This document shows, piece by piece, positions 22,201-34,109 of a stretch of 64,000 bases of DNA (position 1 is its first letter; every line of letters begins with the position of its first letter). This stretch comes from Strobilurus pachycystidiatus (lineage: Eukaryota > Basidiomycota > Agaricomycetes > Agaricales > Physalacriaceae). The translations under genes were made by a program, and so were the position numbers. The stretch lies in contig JAHLMK010000022.1 of the NCBI GenBank assembly GCA_019915135.1, positions 310,001 to 374,000 on the forward strand, written 5' to 3'. Under the pieces are notes generated by a model. That model saw nothing but the letters and a program-made list of their open reading frames with translations, had not been told where the DNA came from and ran no database searches.

Positions 22201-22615
22201 CCCACCACCACTCATCCAGGTCGAAGAGCTGCCGTCGTGTTATCAGACGGATGAGCCGTTTGAGGTGAAGGAGGCGGAGGAGATCATCGAAGGGCGTGGA
22301 CAGCGCAAGAGGAACGTCATCAGCTATAATGACAACCTCAGCGATGATGCTTGGGCCAGGGTGAGGACACATCGGCATCTGGGATCGACTGATTGCTAAC
22401 TGTTATCGTTGGGCTCTTGAGGATGGCGATGACCTCGAGGAAGAAGCGGGCTGCTGCCACCAGAGGTTTCATGGAAGAGTCGAATCGGGGTACGCCTGTT
22501 TCTGACGCCGAGGGCAGCCGGTCGCGAAAGGGGAGGAAGAGCAAAGGGAAGGCGGCGGATTACGACCCTTCTCGCTCTCTTCTAAGGGGAGGGTGTCCCT
22601 TCTCGCCGCCTTGAC
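19260..22615 (+). pseudogene. STH1: STH1/SNF2-type chromatin remodeller ATPase pseudogene
   Basis: STH1/SNF2 is the DNA translocase of RSC and SWI/SNF. The N-terminal half keeps the conserved pre-HSA block (TEPTLFATRLQRLLVPTIMP), HSA-like helices (ATEQLERKQRTDRKRRAKHK) and EEQKRIERISKERLKAL, but in changing frames. The ATPase is wrecked. The Walker A exon at 20201 reads [10 protein letters not shown] where GLGKTIQTVSL is expected, so the lysine is lost. A foreign stretch of about 525 bp (20285-20808) sits between PYQIVI and PLSTMTNWSGE. The TGTPLQNN motif is deleted near 21153, and about 95 residues are deleted near 21300. Helicase lobe 2 ([41 protein letters not shown]) and the following SnAC-like tail are nearly complete. 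The normal introns mark it as a DNA-level duplicate. Confidence 0.85.
20285..20808 (+). other. Foreign insert inside the STH1 pseudogene
   Basis: This segment has no counterpart in SNF2-family ATPases. It is coding-like in two frames (RTFEFLASLVRHENETVASL and later KAFYFSLCDKQFKSVAQYDE, FTNSSAHHHKAQFRDMQNN), with a possible intron between them. I do not recognise the donor gene, but it looks like an internal piece of a large helical-repeat protein. No target-site duplication was seen at its edges. Confidence 0.5.
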
Positions 22616-22764
22616 AGCCCTGAGCGCTGAGCCTCCATCGAATGTCTTCCAACGGCATTCAGAATTGGTATCATGTTTATTGAGGTATATAGCAACGAGC
22701 GCTAGCATGCAGGACTTTATACAGACATTTAGACATATTCTCTTCGTTTTCTGCTTCTCAAACC

Positions 22765-25700
22765 TCAGTCTTGTACTACAACGTCGACTGTAGCATACTC
22801 TGGACTCGCTAGGACTACGACATGTAAGAGAAGACTTAGGCTTAGAATAAAAAGATAGCACATACTCTGAATAAGTCTACGGCCACATAACGGCCGTCGT
22901 AGCAAAATCTTGCTACATGACCAATAACGAGGTTTGGACTGACTTGATCTACCTGAGAAGACATTCTGGCCGAATAAGTCTTGGCTGGAAACCAAGAGTA
23001 TGAGGCAAACGGATCAGGATCGTCGCTTGGTAGGTGCCGTCTGATGATAAACTCGGTCCTTTCCTGGAATTTGACAATCTTCTCTATGCATCCAACGACT
23101 GAGTCTGCTTCTGGTTGTGGGTAATACCTAACCGCACTATTGCCTATATGGGTCTGAGCTCGCGAGTAAATGATGCCATGGAATGGATAATTAGCAACTT
23201 CTTCTCGCGATGAGGCAAAAGCAAAGTCGTTATTTGAGATAGCCTGATCAGAATTGAAGGCTTTTTGGAACAGGGATTTGAGTTCTGAAATGATCGGTGA
23301 ACCAGTAGGCTGCTGAAGTAGTCTGCGAAAGCTGGAAGCCCGGGAATAAGAGTTCAGTATGGTCGTTTCCAGCTCTCCTGTAAGGTCTATCATTACAGTG
23401 ACTTTTAGGAGAGAAGGGAAAGTACGCGCCATTATGATTGTTAGTGTTCACCTTCTGCAATGTCCCAATAAGCCGCTCGAAGGGAAAGGTCCACCACGAT
23501 GCGACCGGTCCGAACAGGCGAAGGAAATCAAAGATGTGGAAAGCCATGTGTATATTGGTGCGTTTCCTATGCCCCAAGGTATGCGGGTGTATCCGAGGAA
23601 GATCATCCACCCAAGTCTTCAAAAGACTGCGATACGCATCAGCACGCTCTGCGCTCATGCCATATCGACAGACTATGCAGATGGCTTGGAAGAGGTTCAT
23701 TGAATGTTTTGTAACCTCGCGGTCATGCGCGGAGCTGTGAGGATGGCCAAGGAATGTAACCAGAGCTACAGGCAAATATATTGTTGCCAAAGTGCGCCAT
23801 TCGTCGGCTTTGATAGTTCCTGGGTTATTCTCGCCATAGTTCGCTGGCACAGAATTAATCCAACTTGGCACTGTGCATTCGCGAATCACATATTGAATGT
23901 GATCCAAGGCAGGCTTCCTGATCGAGGGGGCAACACTATGCAACGAAGCCAAAGGCTGACGAAGGCGCTGTCAAAATATCTAATTTCTCGTCGACGACCG
24001 TCAGAATAAACAACTTACCCAGTCAATCAACACATCCGCATAGGCGTCTTTGGTCTTTGGTGGAATGAGTACCGTTGTTCGAACTCCGTTGGCCGTAATG
24101 ATAAGGGTCCGAGTCATCAGTCCCAGTGACCAGGTGACCACCCTCAGTGATACACCATAGTTGGCCATAAGAGATCTGCGAAGACTATTCTCGTCTAGAG
24201 AGTACTCGCCCGAGTTGAGTGGATATTCAAGCAAGGTCTGGATAGAGGTGATCTGACGAAGCTGCTTCGAGAAGTTTTTATGTTGGGGATCCAGACGAAT
24301 ATTGACAGGTACATCCGCTTCAACGTACGGCGGCCACGAGTGGCGGAAAGCTGGGGCCAACTTCACCTTCTTTGTAGCAACATCGGCGTCAATCTGAAGA
24401 ACATGCCTACAGTGGTAGTGCACAAGACCCTCCAGAAGACAATGCATGGTATCCACTACCAGCATACGAGTAGGGTCCCAGTACGGCAGCCTCCAGAACT
24501 CGGACCAGCGAACTCCATGAGTGGCGAAAATGGTCTCCCGTTCATGCAGCGTGGATGCGTCTCTCCACGATTCTGCAGCCTCACGAAGATCACGAACGTT
24601 GCGCGTGGTCCAGTTTGCAAAGTCGGTGTTGTAACTTCCATGGTAGGATAGACAGACGGTACACCATCCCGAGTTGTGGCCGGCGCTACCACCAACTTTG
24701 CGCGCAGCAGGGAGGTCGTTGATGGAAAGAATGACAGCTAATTCAGCTATGCGCCCAACAAGATGGGAAGCGGTGCGTGAGATGAAAAGGCCGGTTTTCC
24801 AGGCCACCACACAAACATCGATAATTGGAGTCATGTAGTGCGGGAGCTGGTTGTAATCAGGTTCGACTGGACCAGGGATGATAGACGCCAGGAATAGGTT
24901 TTCAGCTTTGTAGCGTAGGTTATCGGGGAGGTTGAGTATGGCAATGGAAATGATACCAATGGAGTCGTGATTGCCCCGCTTTCTTAGGCCGTTTGGATTG
25001 AAGAAGTCTACTTGCATTGCCAGAGCGAGTCGAGCATTATCTCCTCGGTCGATGAATAATGTGTTTGAAGAGGGACTGGGGAAAGTGTGGAGAAACTCTG
25101 CATCGAACGGTCCCCAAGTTTGAGCGGACCCGTCGCATCCCTCCTGGACGTCAAGTAGTGCATCGTCACATGCTTTGTCACACAGCTGCTCCAGTTCAGG
25201 ATCGGAGAGGATACGGGCTATGTGCTCTTCTAAGGAAGCTACCGGGTACGGACGGATAGGACGTTGGCCACCAGCTCTCATTGTCATGAGAAGCGCACCA
25301 CATCTGACCCGCCTGGACAAGCCTGGAACCAGCTGGGTGCAGTGAGATGGGTATTCGACCTTGTTGGAAATAGTTCCGTGGGTAGGTGCGTGCGAATAAT
25401 GACAGGCTGGGCAAGTGGCATAGATAGTGATCTGGCTGTCGAGCTTCAGAGCGTTCAAAGCCATGTAGAGGCTAGAGGGAAGATCGCGTGTGATGGAGTT
25501 TCGTATGGTTTCGGCTGGGCTACCTGACGCACAGCCCATATCCAGTGCCACACCGGTGATAAGGCCAACCACGCTAATGATGAAGTCGCATGTTTTGTGA
25601 GAAAGACCCATGACCAGATTGCATGCCACTCCGAGGAAGATGACTAGCTGTGCGACCACATCTTTCCCAGAGAGAGGATCCACGAAGAATTGTTCTGTAG

Positions 25701-26538
25701 ATAAGTAAGGAGCAGCGCCTATAGGCAAGGTCAAAGCACACCTGCATGAATAATCGGAGGACCTTTCCCTGGAACAGCGGGAAGCTGGGCGCTGAGGAGA
25801 TTGACTCCATCTTCGACTCTCCGCAGGACAGCCTTAGTGTCGGACCTCTTTTCATCCCAGAAGGACGTCTTGCGTGGAGGTCGTATCTGAGAGAGAGCTA
25901 TGTTCAGCCTACGGGCTGCCCGACTTACGCCTTCTAGGAAAATGTAACGTTCCTCGACCGCCTTGACGTCGCCTTGACTGATCTCTGTCAGAGCCATGAG
26001 CTTAGAATGAAGAGCTCTGCCTTGACAATCTATCAAGTTCAGATCGGCAATAGCGCCAGTCGGTTGGCGACGACGTTGTACCGTGTTCCGGACCACATTG
26101 AACAAACTCTGTTGAAGATCCTCTACCGTGACCCCACGTGGAGTACTGGACGTTTGGTTGGCTGCGAGTGTCTGCCGATTCTCCCGAGTAGTCCACAGAG
26201 GATCAGATGAGGGAATTATCGATGGGCCACTCTCAAAGGCTGCGGCAGTGACTGCATTAGACACCACCTCGTGGGGAGGGCTGACGTTCTGAGAAGTCAT
26301 ATCCGCGTGGTCGAGGGCATTGGCTGGACATTCATCTGTAAGGGTTGAGAGTATGGTGCTCTCGGTTCTCTACTCATATGTGAGTGATTATGAACCCCAT
26401 TTTGAGTCAGGGACTCACTGGAACGGGCTGCTCTTGTAGGAGTTTCAAGCGTACAGCGTGTTTTGCGCGATCTCTGGCAGAAACATAATGCGGGTTGGTT
26501 TCTAGACTGCAACTGCACTGTACAAGATGAGAAGCCAT
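22765..26538 (-). mobile_element. Tnp2-type (CACTA-like) transposase gene
   Basis: The gene runs leftward from an ATG at 26536-26538. It begins MASHLVQCSCSLETNPHYVS (a Cys-rich start usual in these transposases), followed by introns and a 190-residue helical region at 25731-26300. A 577-codon exon at 24001-25734 then carries the transposase core: CPACHYSHAPT and CGALL near the zinc ribbon, CTVCLSYH, and GVRWSEFWRLPYWDPTRMLV with VDTMHCLLEGLVHYHCRHVL. Further exons at 23248-23952 (WINSVPANYGENNPGTIKAD, AFHIFDFLRLFGPVASWWTF) and 22842-23432 complete the product. Family: Pfam Transposase family tnp2. No stop or frameshift was seen inside the long exons, so it may still be intact. Terminal inverted repeats were not found by eye, so element borders are unknown. 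Confidence 0.8.
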
Positions 26539-26582
26539 GTCAATTTTAGAATGGAGGATCGCGTTATATGAATGTAAGTGGA

Positions 26583-26769
26583 GAACAATAACGCCCAAAC
26601 ACAGACAGCCGGTAAGTCGCACTGAACAATAACGCCCAACACAGACAGCCGGTAAGTCGCACTGAACAATAACGCCCAACACAGACAGCCGGTAAGTCGC
26701 ACTGAACAATAACACCCAAACACAGACAGCCGGTAAGTCGCACTGAACAATAACGCCCAAACACAGACA
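26583..26769. repeat. 40/41 bp tandem array upstream of the transposase gene
   Basis: Four full copies and one partial copy start at 26583, 26624, 26664, 26704 and 26745 (periods 41, 40, 40, 41). The unit contains GAACAATAACGCCC and ACAGACAGCCGGTAAGTCGC. It starts 45 bp upstream of the transposase start codon. CACTA-type elements carry subterminal repeats that bind their transposase, so this array may be part of one element end (inference). Confidence 0.85.
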
Positions 26770-27379
26770 ATTGCAGTGACGCAGTGGTCTCTGGTTGTCA
26801 GAGTGACCGTTGACGGCTGCGGCCTGCCCCAGAGAGCTCCCCAGAGCAACCTTGAACCTGGCCAAAGAGTCTCGAGGAGCGCAACAAACGCGCCACATAA
26901 ATCAATCTTCGCTGATCTGGGAATTGGGAAATCGTGAGGACCCCGATGGTAGTGTGATTTGGTACCGTAGCATTACTGTAGTACGGACCGTGCTGTGTTC
27001 TATGACTGCTAGATGCGCGTTGGAATACCTGTGTATCCGAGATCTCGCTCGTTTCTGACTTGAAGAGATCCACGGGGGTGTTCTGCGATGGTGAAATGAA
27101 GTGATGATCGGCGAGCGATTTTGGGACTTCATGGACCAGTCCCTTGACGTCCTGGAACATGCGCTTCCAGGTGTATTTCTGGCAATGAGTGAGTTCGCCC
27201 TGTACTAGTGAGACGTAATCAAAAAATCGAAACATACTTGCGTACCATCTGTGTCGAGTATGAATCAGTCGTGTCAAATGTTGTAGACAAATGTTTGGAA
27301 AGTGACCACGTTGACCTGTAGAGTTTGTGTAAATTTCAGGTACAAGGCCATTGGAATCACCGACCGAGCTAACGAGACC

Positions 27380-28272
27380 CATTCTTGCGTAAAAAAATTC
27401 CCAGATTACACGCGTGGACAAATTTGCGACGAAAATGTTGGTTGTCTGTGTATGTGTCAAGACTGAGAGTGTCATGCTTTCGCAACGAACAAAAGCTACC
27501 TGTGCATCTCCACGGTCTCTACTCCCGCTTGTCCGTCATAAGCTAGATGGCACTTTTGAGTATGTGGCGTAGCGATACGGAATGAAGTCTCACCTGGTAG
27601 TGCCGTTACAGTTGTTCCGGGCCCTTTGGCTAGAGACCGATGTCAAGATGCATACAGATATGGAGGCGTGAAGAATGACCTCGTCGAGAGTATTTGGCCT
27701 CGCGGACTGCCTGTTCGCTGTGGAAGAGATGCCATGAGGTCAACGAGCTTCAACGTGAAGCTGGACGCGCACCGCTTTATTTCCTCCAAGAATGAGTCCA
27801 TAGCTCTCTTCCCCTTAGGTCGGGCGGACGACATCGACGGCGAAGGGGACTGTGATGCTCATAAGTATGCATTAGACGTCCACAAAGCTGGTAAGCGCAC
27901 CCGTCTCGCGATGTCTTTTGCGCCACCCATCATGGCAGAGGCTCCTGCTTTGACAAAGGTGGATCCCGATTTCGTCCATCGCCCTCGAATGCGTCGATGA
28001 ATTCTGCGTATGCCTTGGCCGCCTCTGTTTCCTCTTCGCGTCTTTTCGCCTCGGCAGCCTCCTGCTAATTCTCGCGCCGCGACTTCCTGACCACGCCTGC
28101 TGTATAGTGGTTCATCTTGGCATCGTCGACAGTCTTGGGCTGATGTATGATTATGACTGAGAATCAGAGATGAAGAAATGCATAGATATGGGCCGCACTG
28201 GATACGCAGGCTGCTCGTCGTCGATAATCCGGCCAGGCTGGCGTTGGCGAGGCGAGACTTAGTTTTGTCCAT
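27380..28272 (-). pseudogene. U2-associated SR140 (SURP/RRM splicing factor) pseudogene, N-terminal part
   Basis: SR140 is a U2 snRNP-associated protein with RRM,SURP and CID domains. Exons read in order on the minus strand: MDKTKSRLANASLAGLS, TVDDAKMNHYTAGVVRKSRR, EEETEAAKAYAEFIDAFEG, STFVKAG, GRPKGKRAMDSFLEEIKR, REQAVREAKYSRRGHS after a clean intron, then RDRGDAQTTNIFVANLSTRV and FYARMGLVSSV, the start of the RRM. There is an in-frame TAG at 28065-28067, a frameshift in FEGDGRN/STFVKAG, another before SRDRGDAQ, and a deletion in the RRM. The rest of the gene is missing to the left. Its start is 65 bp from the divergent ISWI pseudogene. Confidence 0.7.
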
Positions 28273-28337
28273 GGCGGTTCGAAAAGGCAATTAAAGGCAG
28301 CCCCCGATCGCATTTACTCTCTCACGCCAGCCACCAG

Positions 28338-29430
28338 TTGGCGTCGCCATCGCCGACCGCGTTGACGGCTGGATTGATCGTTCTACAGGACCTCCCCGCC
28401 GACGTCAACACGGAGGACGACGTCCTGAGCAATGTTGTGCCCAGCAATGTGATCTCGCGCCAGGTAGGAATTCCAAAATTCGTGCCGTATCTCCCAACTC
28501 ACTCTGGACAGCCCAGCGAATACGTAGAAAATGCCGACGATGATGATTACGACGCGCACGAGTCCAAAGACGACCATGTCATTACATCCCGTACCGCGCT
28601 CACTCTTTGTTGACAGCAGCCGACTACATCAGCGGCGGGCGCGAAGAAGGACAAGAAACAGAGGAAAGAGGCTGAGGGAAAGCTTCATGCTCAGCGGCAG
28701 GAAATGGACAAGGCCAAGGTGCGTCTTGCCCTCCAAAGGCGCGCGCCACGCTCACCTCCACAATCAGCTGAGCCAAACCGAATCGTCCAAACATTTTGTC
28801 GACATCAGGGCAAGTGTTCACCCGCGTTGATACACTCTATTGACTAAATGGACGCACAAAGCGCGAGATCCTGAATATGCGGCGAATCGGCGATGATAGA
28901 TGCTCAATCCAAACCCAAAGGTCGCGGTCGCAGAAAGGCTGGGTTCAAATTCTTTCTTTGCTTTCTCTTCGACACGCAGATCTGACCAGCGTTGTCTTGG
29001 CCAGAACTGGAGATAATACGCGCCACCGTCGGTCGGAGAAGGAAGAAGACGAGGAGCTGCTGAAAAGCTGCTGCCGAAGGGAATGATCAACCCTTTGTAT
29101 TCGAGGAATCCCCGGCTTGTGAGTAGCCTATTAGCGCTCCCACCAAGCTCGCGTTCTCACTGGCATTACAGTCGTTACGGCGACCATGCGGGCGTATCAA
29201 TTGCAAGGCCTGAACTGGACGGTTTCCCTACATCATAATGGACTTAACGGTATACTAGCAGACGAAATGGTTCGTGATTCTCCATTGTTGTGGGATGTAG
29301 GCTTATTGACTGTTCCTAGGGCTTGGGCAAAGTTCTAAACAACATCCTTCCTGGCGTATCTGAAGCAGCACCGTGGTATCGTGGGGCCTCATCTTGTTGT
29401 TGTCCCCAAGTCGACAGCGATAAGCGGAGA
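28338..29430 (+). pseudogene. ISWI chromatin remodeller pseudogene, N-terminal part
   Basis: ISWI ATPases space nucleosomes. Pieces in order are DLPADVNTEDDVLSNVVPSN, PSEYVENADDDDYDAHESKD, KHFVDIRA, ARDPEYAANRR, EKEEDEELLKS with AAEGNDQPFVFEESP, then [32 protein letters not shown], and in another frame FLAYLKQHRGIVGPHLVVVP KST. Motif I is reached, but the frame shifts straight after GLGK, and after about 29425 the sequence no longer follows ISWI. The likely start codon is TTG at 28338 where ATG would be expected (TTGGCGTCG). An exon is partly frameshifted at 28925-29085. It is a truncated dead copy. Confidence 0.7.
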
Positions 29431-31542
29431 AGAACGAGGAAAGGAAAGTCGAAGGCTCGTCGAGAGACGGCTTAGTCTCCTCGGAGAAGGCGCTCTTCAA
29501 CGCGTCGCAACCAGTCACCAGTCAGGTTCCTCAAGGAGGGATCGGCCCATTGCCTCCGATAGGGAACGAACGTCACGTCCAACCACGCCTGGCCCTTCTC
29601 CTTGGCCAGGCCAAAGATCGTCGAGTCGAACTCCGTCCACGGTTTGACAGGACCCCGGCATGCCGCCTTAGAGGTCCGGTTGCGAAAAGACTATTTTGGG
29701 GCATTCGGCGTGCGTAGACACCCTCCGTTCTCGCACAAAACAGGTGTACCGCGGTCAGTGCTGGTCGTCGCAGACATGAGAGTCGATAACCTGCCCCATT
29801 CCTTTCCGTCGCGCTCCAGACTCGGCGCTGTACCCGAAGGCCGTTTGATTTGCCGCGGGCTCGGGAAATTTCCATCAAGCGCTTGAATATATCTTCCGTT
29901 TGTGCGATGTTCTACAGCTAACTCTGAGGCCGCCACACGTCTAGAACTTCCAGCCATCTCGACTAGCGCGTTTCACTCGCGGAGTATATCACTCACTTGG
30001 ATATCAACGGCGTACCCTGATCACTTGTGAACACTTAGTTCAGGGTATAAACACTCGATCGCAAAAAAGAATGGATTGAACGGACGTACTGATGGAACAG
30101 TATGCTCGTCAAACGCATCGACCGCTTCAGTTCACCCGTAAGTTCAACGCAAACATGTGCTGCCGTCTATTAGAGCTTACCAAACTTTAGTAGGATATCC
30201 TATAGCATCTCGGAATGTCTGTCTGAGACATTTTAGTCGACGAGCGGACATGACTGCCTCCAGCCCTCCGGCGCCTTGCTATCTACGGTCTCGACATCTC
30301 CATCCCAGATCCAATCTCGGCAGATTTCCCTTCACGTCCCCCTCCCGCGACCCAAACTTGGTGCCAAGTTCACTGTCTCGTATGTTTCGATCCATACGTG
30401 CACGAGCACGATATTGCGCAACACCGCGACAATTACGAAGTCCCTCAACGCTGGTATCAGTCGGACGGAAAATCGAAGTACGTACCTTGGACAAGTTCGA
30501 ATCGCCCCCTTTGACGCGAGCCTTTCAGGGACGGAGCGGGACGGATGATACGCCGTTCTGGCTGGTTCTGGTATCTCGTATCTCCTTGTGACTTCCATCT
30601 GGTCGTTGTAAGGTCCTCGCCAAAGATCGCAAAGGCGGCGGCGCCTCCGGCGCCGACATATTTCCCAAGTTGTCTGGACTTGTCCTGGGAGCGGCCTCGT
30701 CGCTGTACTCCTACAACTCCCCCGACAGCTTTCCTAACAAAGTTGACTGAGCGGAAGTCACTCACATGGCGACTATCGATGCATGGCTTACCTCGCGGCG
30801 TCGCAGGCAGTTGCACACCTCACTCGCTTACTCTCAATGTCTCTCATCGTCTCATAGTCTGGCGGGGATGTTGATGAACGACCAAGCTAAATATGTGGGT
30901 TCGGTGTTAGGTAAGTTGACTTGATTAGTCTTCCCGATGATCATCTTTATGCAAGACACCAAAGAGTGTAGGATACCTCAGTTTGCAAAGTGTGTGGTCT
31001 GCCTTCCTTCCTCGCTACTATCTTGTTTCTGACAGCGTGCTGCGCCCAGCTGCTTTTGGTAGTCCTCTAACCTATCCATGACCGCATGTCAGGGAGACGA
31101 CGCTCTGAAGGTGTGGCAGGAGCGTGATGTTCGAGTTGTGGCAAAGTACTGCTCAAACTCGTGGCAGCGCTGTGAGGTCTGAAGAGCACGTTCAGTGCTG
31201 CAAAGCTCATCACGCTAGTGCGGAGCAAGAGTATGTGATTGTGTAGGTTACTGAGTTCTTGATGGTGTATCTATGGACGCAGAACTATCGAGATTTGACG
31301 GCATACAGCACGCTGGTGTACATAACCTGAGGGTCATTGGTGCACATGCTGACAAATCAGTCAGTGAAGGATGGGACAAAGATGATGGTGAAGTCGTCTG
31401 ACGACTGGGAAGGTGTGCGCATTGCGTTGCATCTAACATCGAGAGCGTGGGCGTGTGGCTAGAAGTCCTGCAGGAGTGGAACCACTTTGGAACCTCACAA
31501 CTCAAATGGCAGAGCTTTTCATCACAAGCTAAATCTCATTCG
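29431..31542. other. No confident gene; unassigned scraps
   Basis: On the minus strand at about 29470-29650 the reading EFDSTIFGLAKEKGQAWLDV followed by TFVPYRRQWADPSLRNLTGD looks protein-like and may be another gene scrap, but I cannot name it. The remainder to 31542 has only short overlapping open frames without splice-supported structure. Confidence 0.45.
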
Positions 31543-33063
31543 TTACGCATTCCGATAAACTACTACTTCCCGTAGTGCCTGTGGTACTGCAATCGTATTT
31601 TTCTCATCCATTATCCTTTCCTCAGCCAATGATACGTCTCCCTTTGGATGTTCCGGAAGTTTTACAATACTCCAGGACCTAAAAACACCCTGACTGGCAG
31701 TAAGTCCCTGCGGAAGTAATGATATTGAATTCACGTACTGTATGGCGATGTATAGATTCAAAATTGAACAGAATCCAGATCACCAGTAACGACAGGATGA
31801 GAAAGCTTAGGACACGCTGTCTCCAAGCCTTCTTGAAAATGTATATCTCGCATTCTGCGCCGGTGAGAGCCTGAGCGGCAATGACGACGGGCACGCCCTT
31901 AACATTGGTCGCCTAGAGCGGTTAAATTCTGATGCAGGTAGGTGAAAATAGAACGTACAATGACTGCTTGAATCCAACAATCTTTGCTCGTAGACAGTCT
32001 TTGCGTAAGAAGACCAGTCTTCCTGTCAAATATGTAAACACAGCCATGGTCACTGCCGCTAGCTATGACTGTACAATCCTCCGCTAGAGCCACTTGCTTG
32101 GGAGCTGCCAACTCTTTTTTACGAGGGACTGGGAAGGACTTGAGGCGAACTCCATCCTCCATTCTATACAGGACTGCACCATCCAGTACGGTATCCACAC
32201 AGTATACATTCTGAATGGCATTCGAGCTCGAATGGCCGCTGTAAAGTCCAATAAGTATTGAAATTCATCCTGGACGAGGAAAATATTGAATTACATTATG
32301 ATTCCATGTAAGAAGGAGCGTGAATTGTCAACACTGCCCGTAGCAGCATCGACGTGATAGCTAAAATACTCTGAGTACATAAGCTCCTGTTCAAGAAGTG
32401 ACTCACATCGCATCATGCATGCCTAAGACCAGAATGTTTCGCTGGGAATTGAAAAGGACCGATTTAGGGATGCAAGTCGCAATGGTGATTGCCCATGCAT
32501 CCTGACAGGTTTGCATAGAGGCTGGATCAAGGGAGAAGAGAGCTACAGCTCCGCTTCTATTGGATGCCACCAGTCGACAGGTAGCAGAATCATAGGCAAT
32601 GGAGGTGATTTCGCTTGGGAGGGCCAGACGAATGGCATGGGCCTCTTCAAGGCCCTAACCTCGCTAGGTGAGTCACGGTGGTTAGCCAGGATATGATGGA
32701 AGTTACCTCATTTCTGAAACGGCAGAATATCAAGTATCCTTCATGTGTTCCATAGACAAATCCCTCCTCAGGACTGTCATCGCGTCGGATCCAGGTAATG
32801 GCAGTGGTGGCGCCCCGCGTCCCAAAGGTTGGTAGTTTGTGCAACAAACTAGCGTCATCCAGGTTCCAGATAATGGTTCCATCCATTCCTAAGTTCGTGA
32901 CTCAGGTCGGTTTAGATGCAATATAAGCTGACCTACCGCCACTTGCCAGAAGGGTTCCAGTCTCGTTTGCTGCCAGGCACAAGACCAGTTTTTCGTGTCC
33001 TCGAAGAGTATGAGTTCGCTGATATGTGTTTGCTGCCCCGTAAAAAGACTTGACGTTCATCAT
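31543..33063 (-). CDS. WD40-repeat protein with C-terminal hydrophobic segment
   Basis: The start is ATGATG at 33058-33063, preceded by a TATA box. Exon 1 gives NVKSFYGAANTYQRTHTLRG, HEKLVLCLAANETGTLLASG. Intron 32889-32936 joins it to GMDGTIIWNLDDASLLHKLP. Later exons give AHAIRLALPSEITSIAYDSA, CRLVASNRSGAVALFSLD, KSVLFNSQRNILVLGMHD, VALAEDCTVIASGSDHGCVY and IFDRKTGLLTQRLSTSKDCW. Several WD-type blades are evident. Near the C-terminus lies a strongly hydrophobic segment (VLSFLILSLLVIWILFNF), a likely membrane anchor. The last intron uses acceptor CAGTCAG and leads to GVFRSWSIVKLPEHPKGDVS ending VVVYRNA at the TAA 31543-31545. All junctions keep frame. Function is unknown; such proteins are common in agaricomycetes. 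Confidence 0.75.
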
Positions 33064-33103
33064 GAAACTTTGGAAGTATTGCTGCCCAGCATAAAAAGGG
33101 AGG

Positions 33104-33112
33104 TTTTATATA
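33104..33112 (-). promoter_or_regulatory. TATA box of the WD40 gene
   Basis: On the minus strand the bases read TATATAAAA, 41 bp upstream of the first ATG (33063). Confidence 0.65.
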
Positions 33113-34109
33113 GGCAAAGCTTTATGCCCGCCGCTGTCGCACAATAGAGCATTGCACCTATTGTCCTATGTATTGTAATTGTCTACAGTTTGACTTGAGT
33201 AGTGACGTTCAATCAGTCGTTGCCAGGCCATTGTCATTGTCAATGTCAACGGCCAAGACCAGCGGCTTTGTAGTCCGGGCGATAGTATCAATGAGCGTCC
33301 GGCAATCAGGAATGGTCATGCCGAGTATGAGTAGAATCATCTTGCTTATTGTTGCGGACTCGGATTTACAATTGTTGGCAGGCGCTGTTACTATAGTCTC
33401 AAGCCCAGCTGTTCGCCAATAGGATACTCGATGACAGTCGATCGGGCGAAGGTCTGCAACAAGTCAGCCCGTTTCGGCAGGTTGGGATCTTTTCCCACTT
33501 TTCCCACGATTTGTTTGTTCTGCGACGGCGCTACGCGCTTGTGGCAGACACCGATGCAACATGGTGTGCTGCCCCCTTGCGTTGTTCGCTTTGGCACAAA
33601 GATTTAATGTTCCTATCCTTGCGTATTTGAGTCCACCGGGTGCCCCATCCTCGGTGAATGGCCCTACATATGTACACGCAGACTTCTGTCAAGAACATGT
33701 TGGCTACGAGCTGCACTGGCCGTCGGCATGTGGATAGCGTGTTACACAGAAAAGGAAATTGCTGGAATTTAGATTCCGACCACGACCATCTCGACGACGC
33801 TCTCTGAACGACAGCGCGATGATCTGTATGGGCTCTCCTGATCCTGGTGTTAGGCGCTCTGAAAATAAATCGATACTGGATTATCTAAACTCCAGCGGAT
33901 TCCTGAGAACCTTTGAGCAGTTCAAGCAAGAGTGACCTGTCCGTCTCCTGCCACCATCTACGCGCGCATTCCCTGAGTAGTCCGACTTCCAGCCCGACTT
34001 TGGCCAGAACAGCAGCGGCCTGCTCGTGAAGAAATGGACCAGCGTTATCAAGATGCAGAAGAAGGTCCGTCGCCAAGCGGCTCATGCGTAGCTCTCAGCC
34101 AAACTCTTT
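33113..34109. other. Intergenic, no gene seen
   Basis: Only short open frames occur. Nothing with splice-supported structure or a recognisable motif was found between the WD40 promoter and the PAC1 pseudogene. Confidence 0.5.

Noticed and set aside
26583..26769. CRISPR-like array
   Set aside because: Repeats are contiguous without unique spacers, and the organism is a fungus.
26502..26849. Minus-strand frame encoding a repeated peptide (CSVRLTGCLC units)
   Set aside because: It is only the translation of the 40/41 bp DNA tandem array; the peptide repeat changes frame with the 40 versus 41 bp units and is not a repeat-protein gene.
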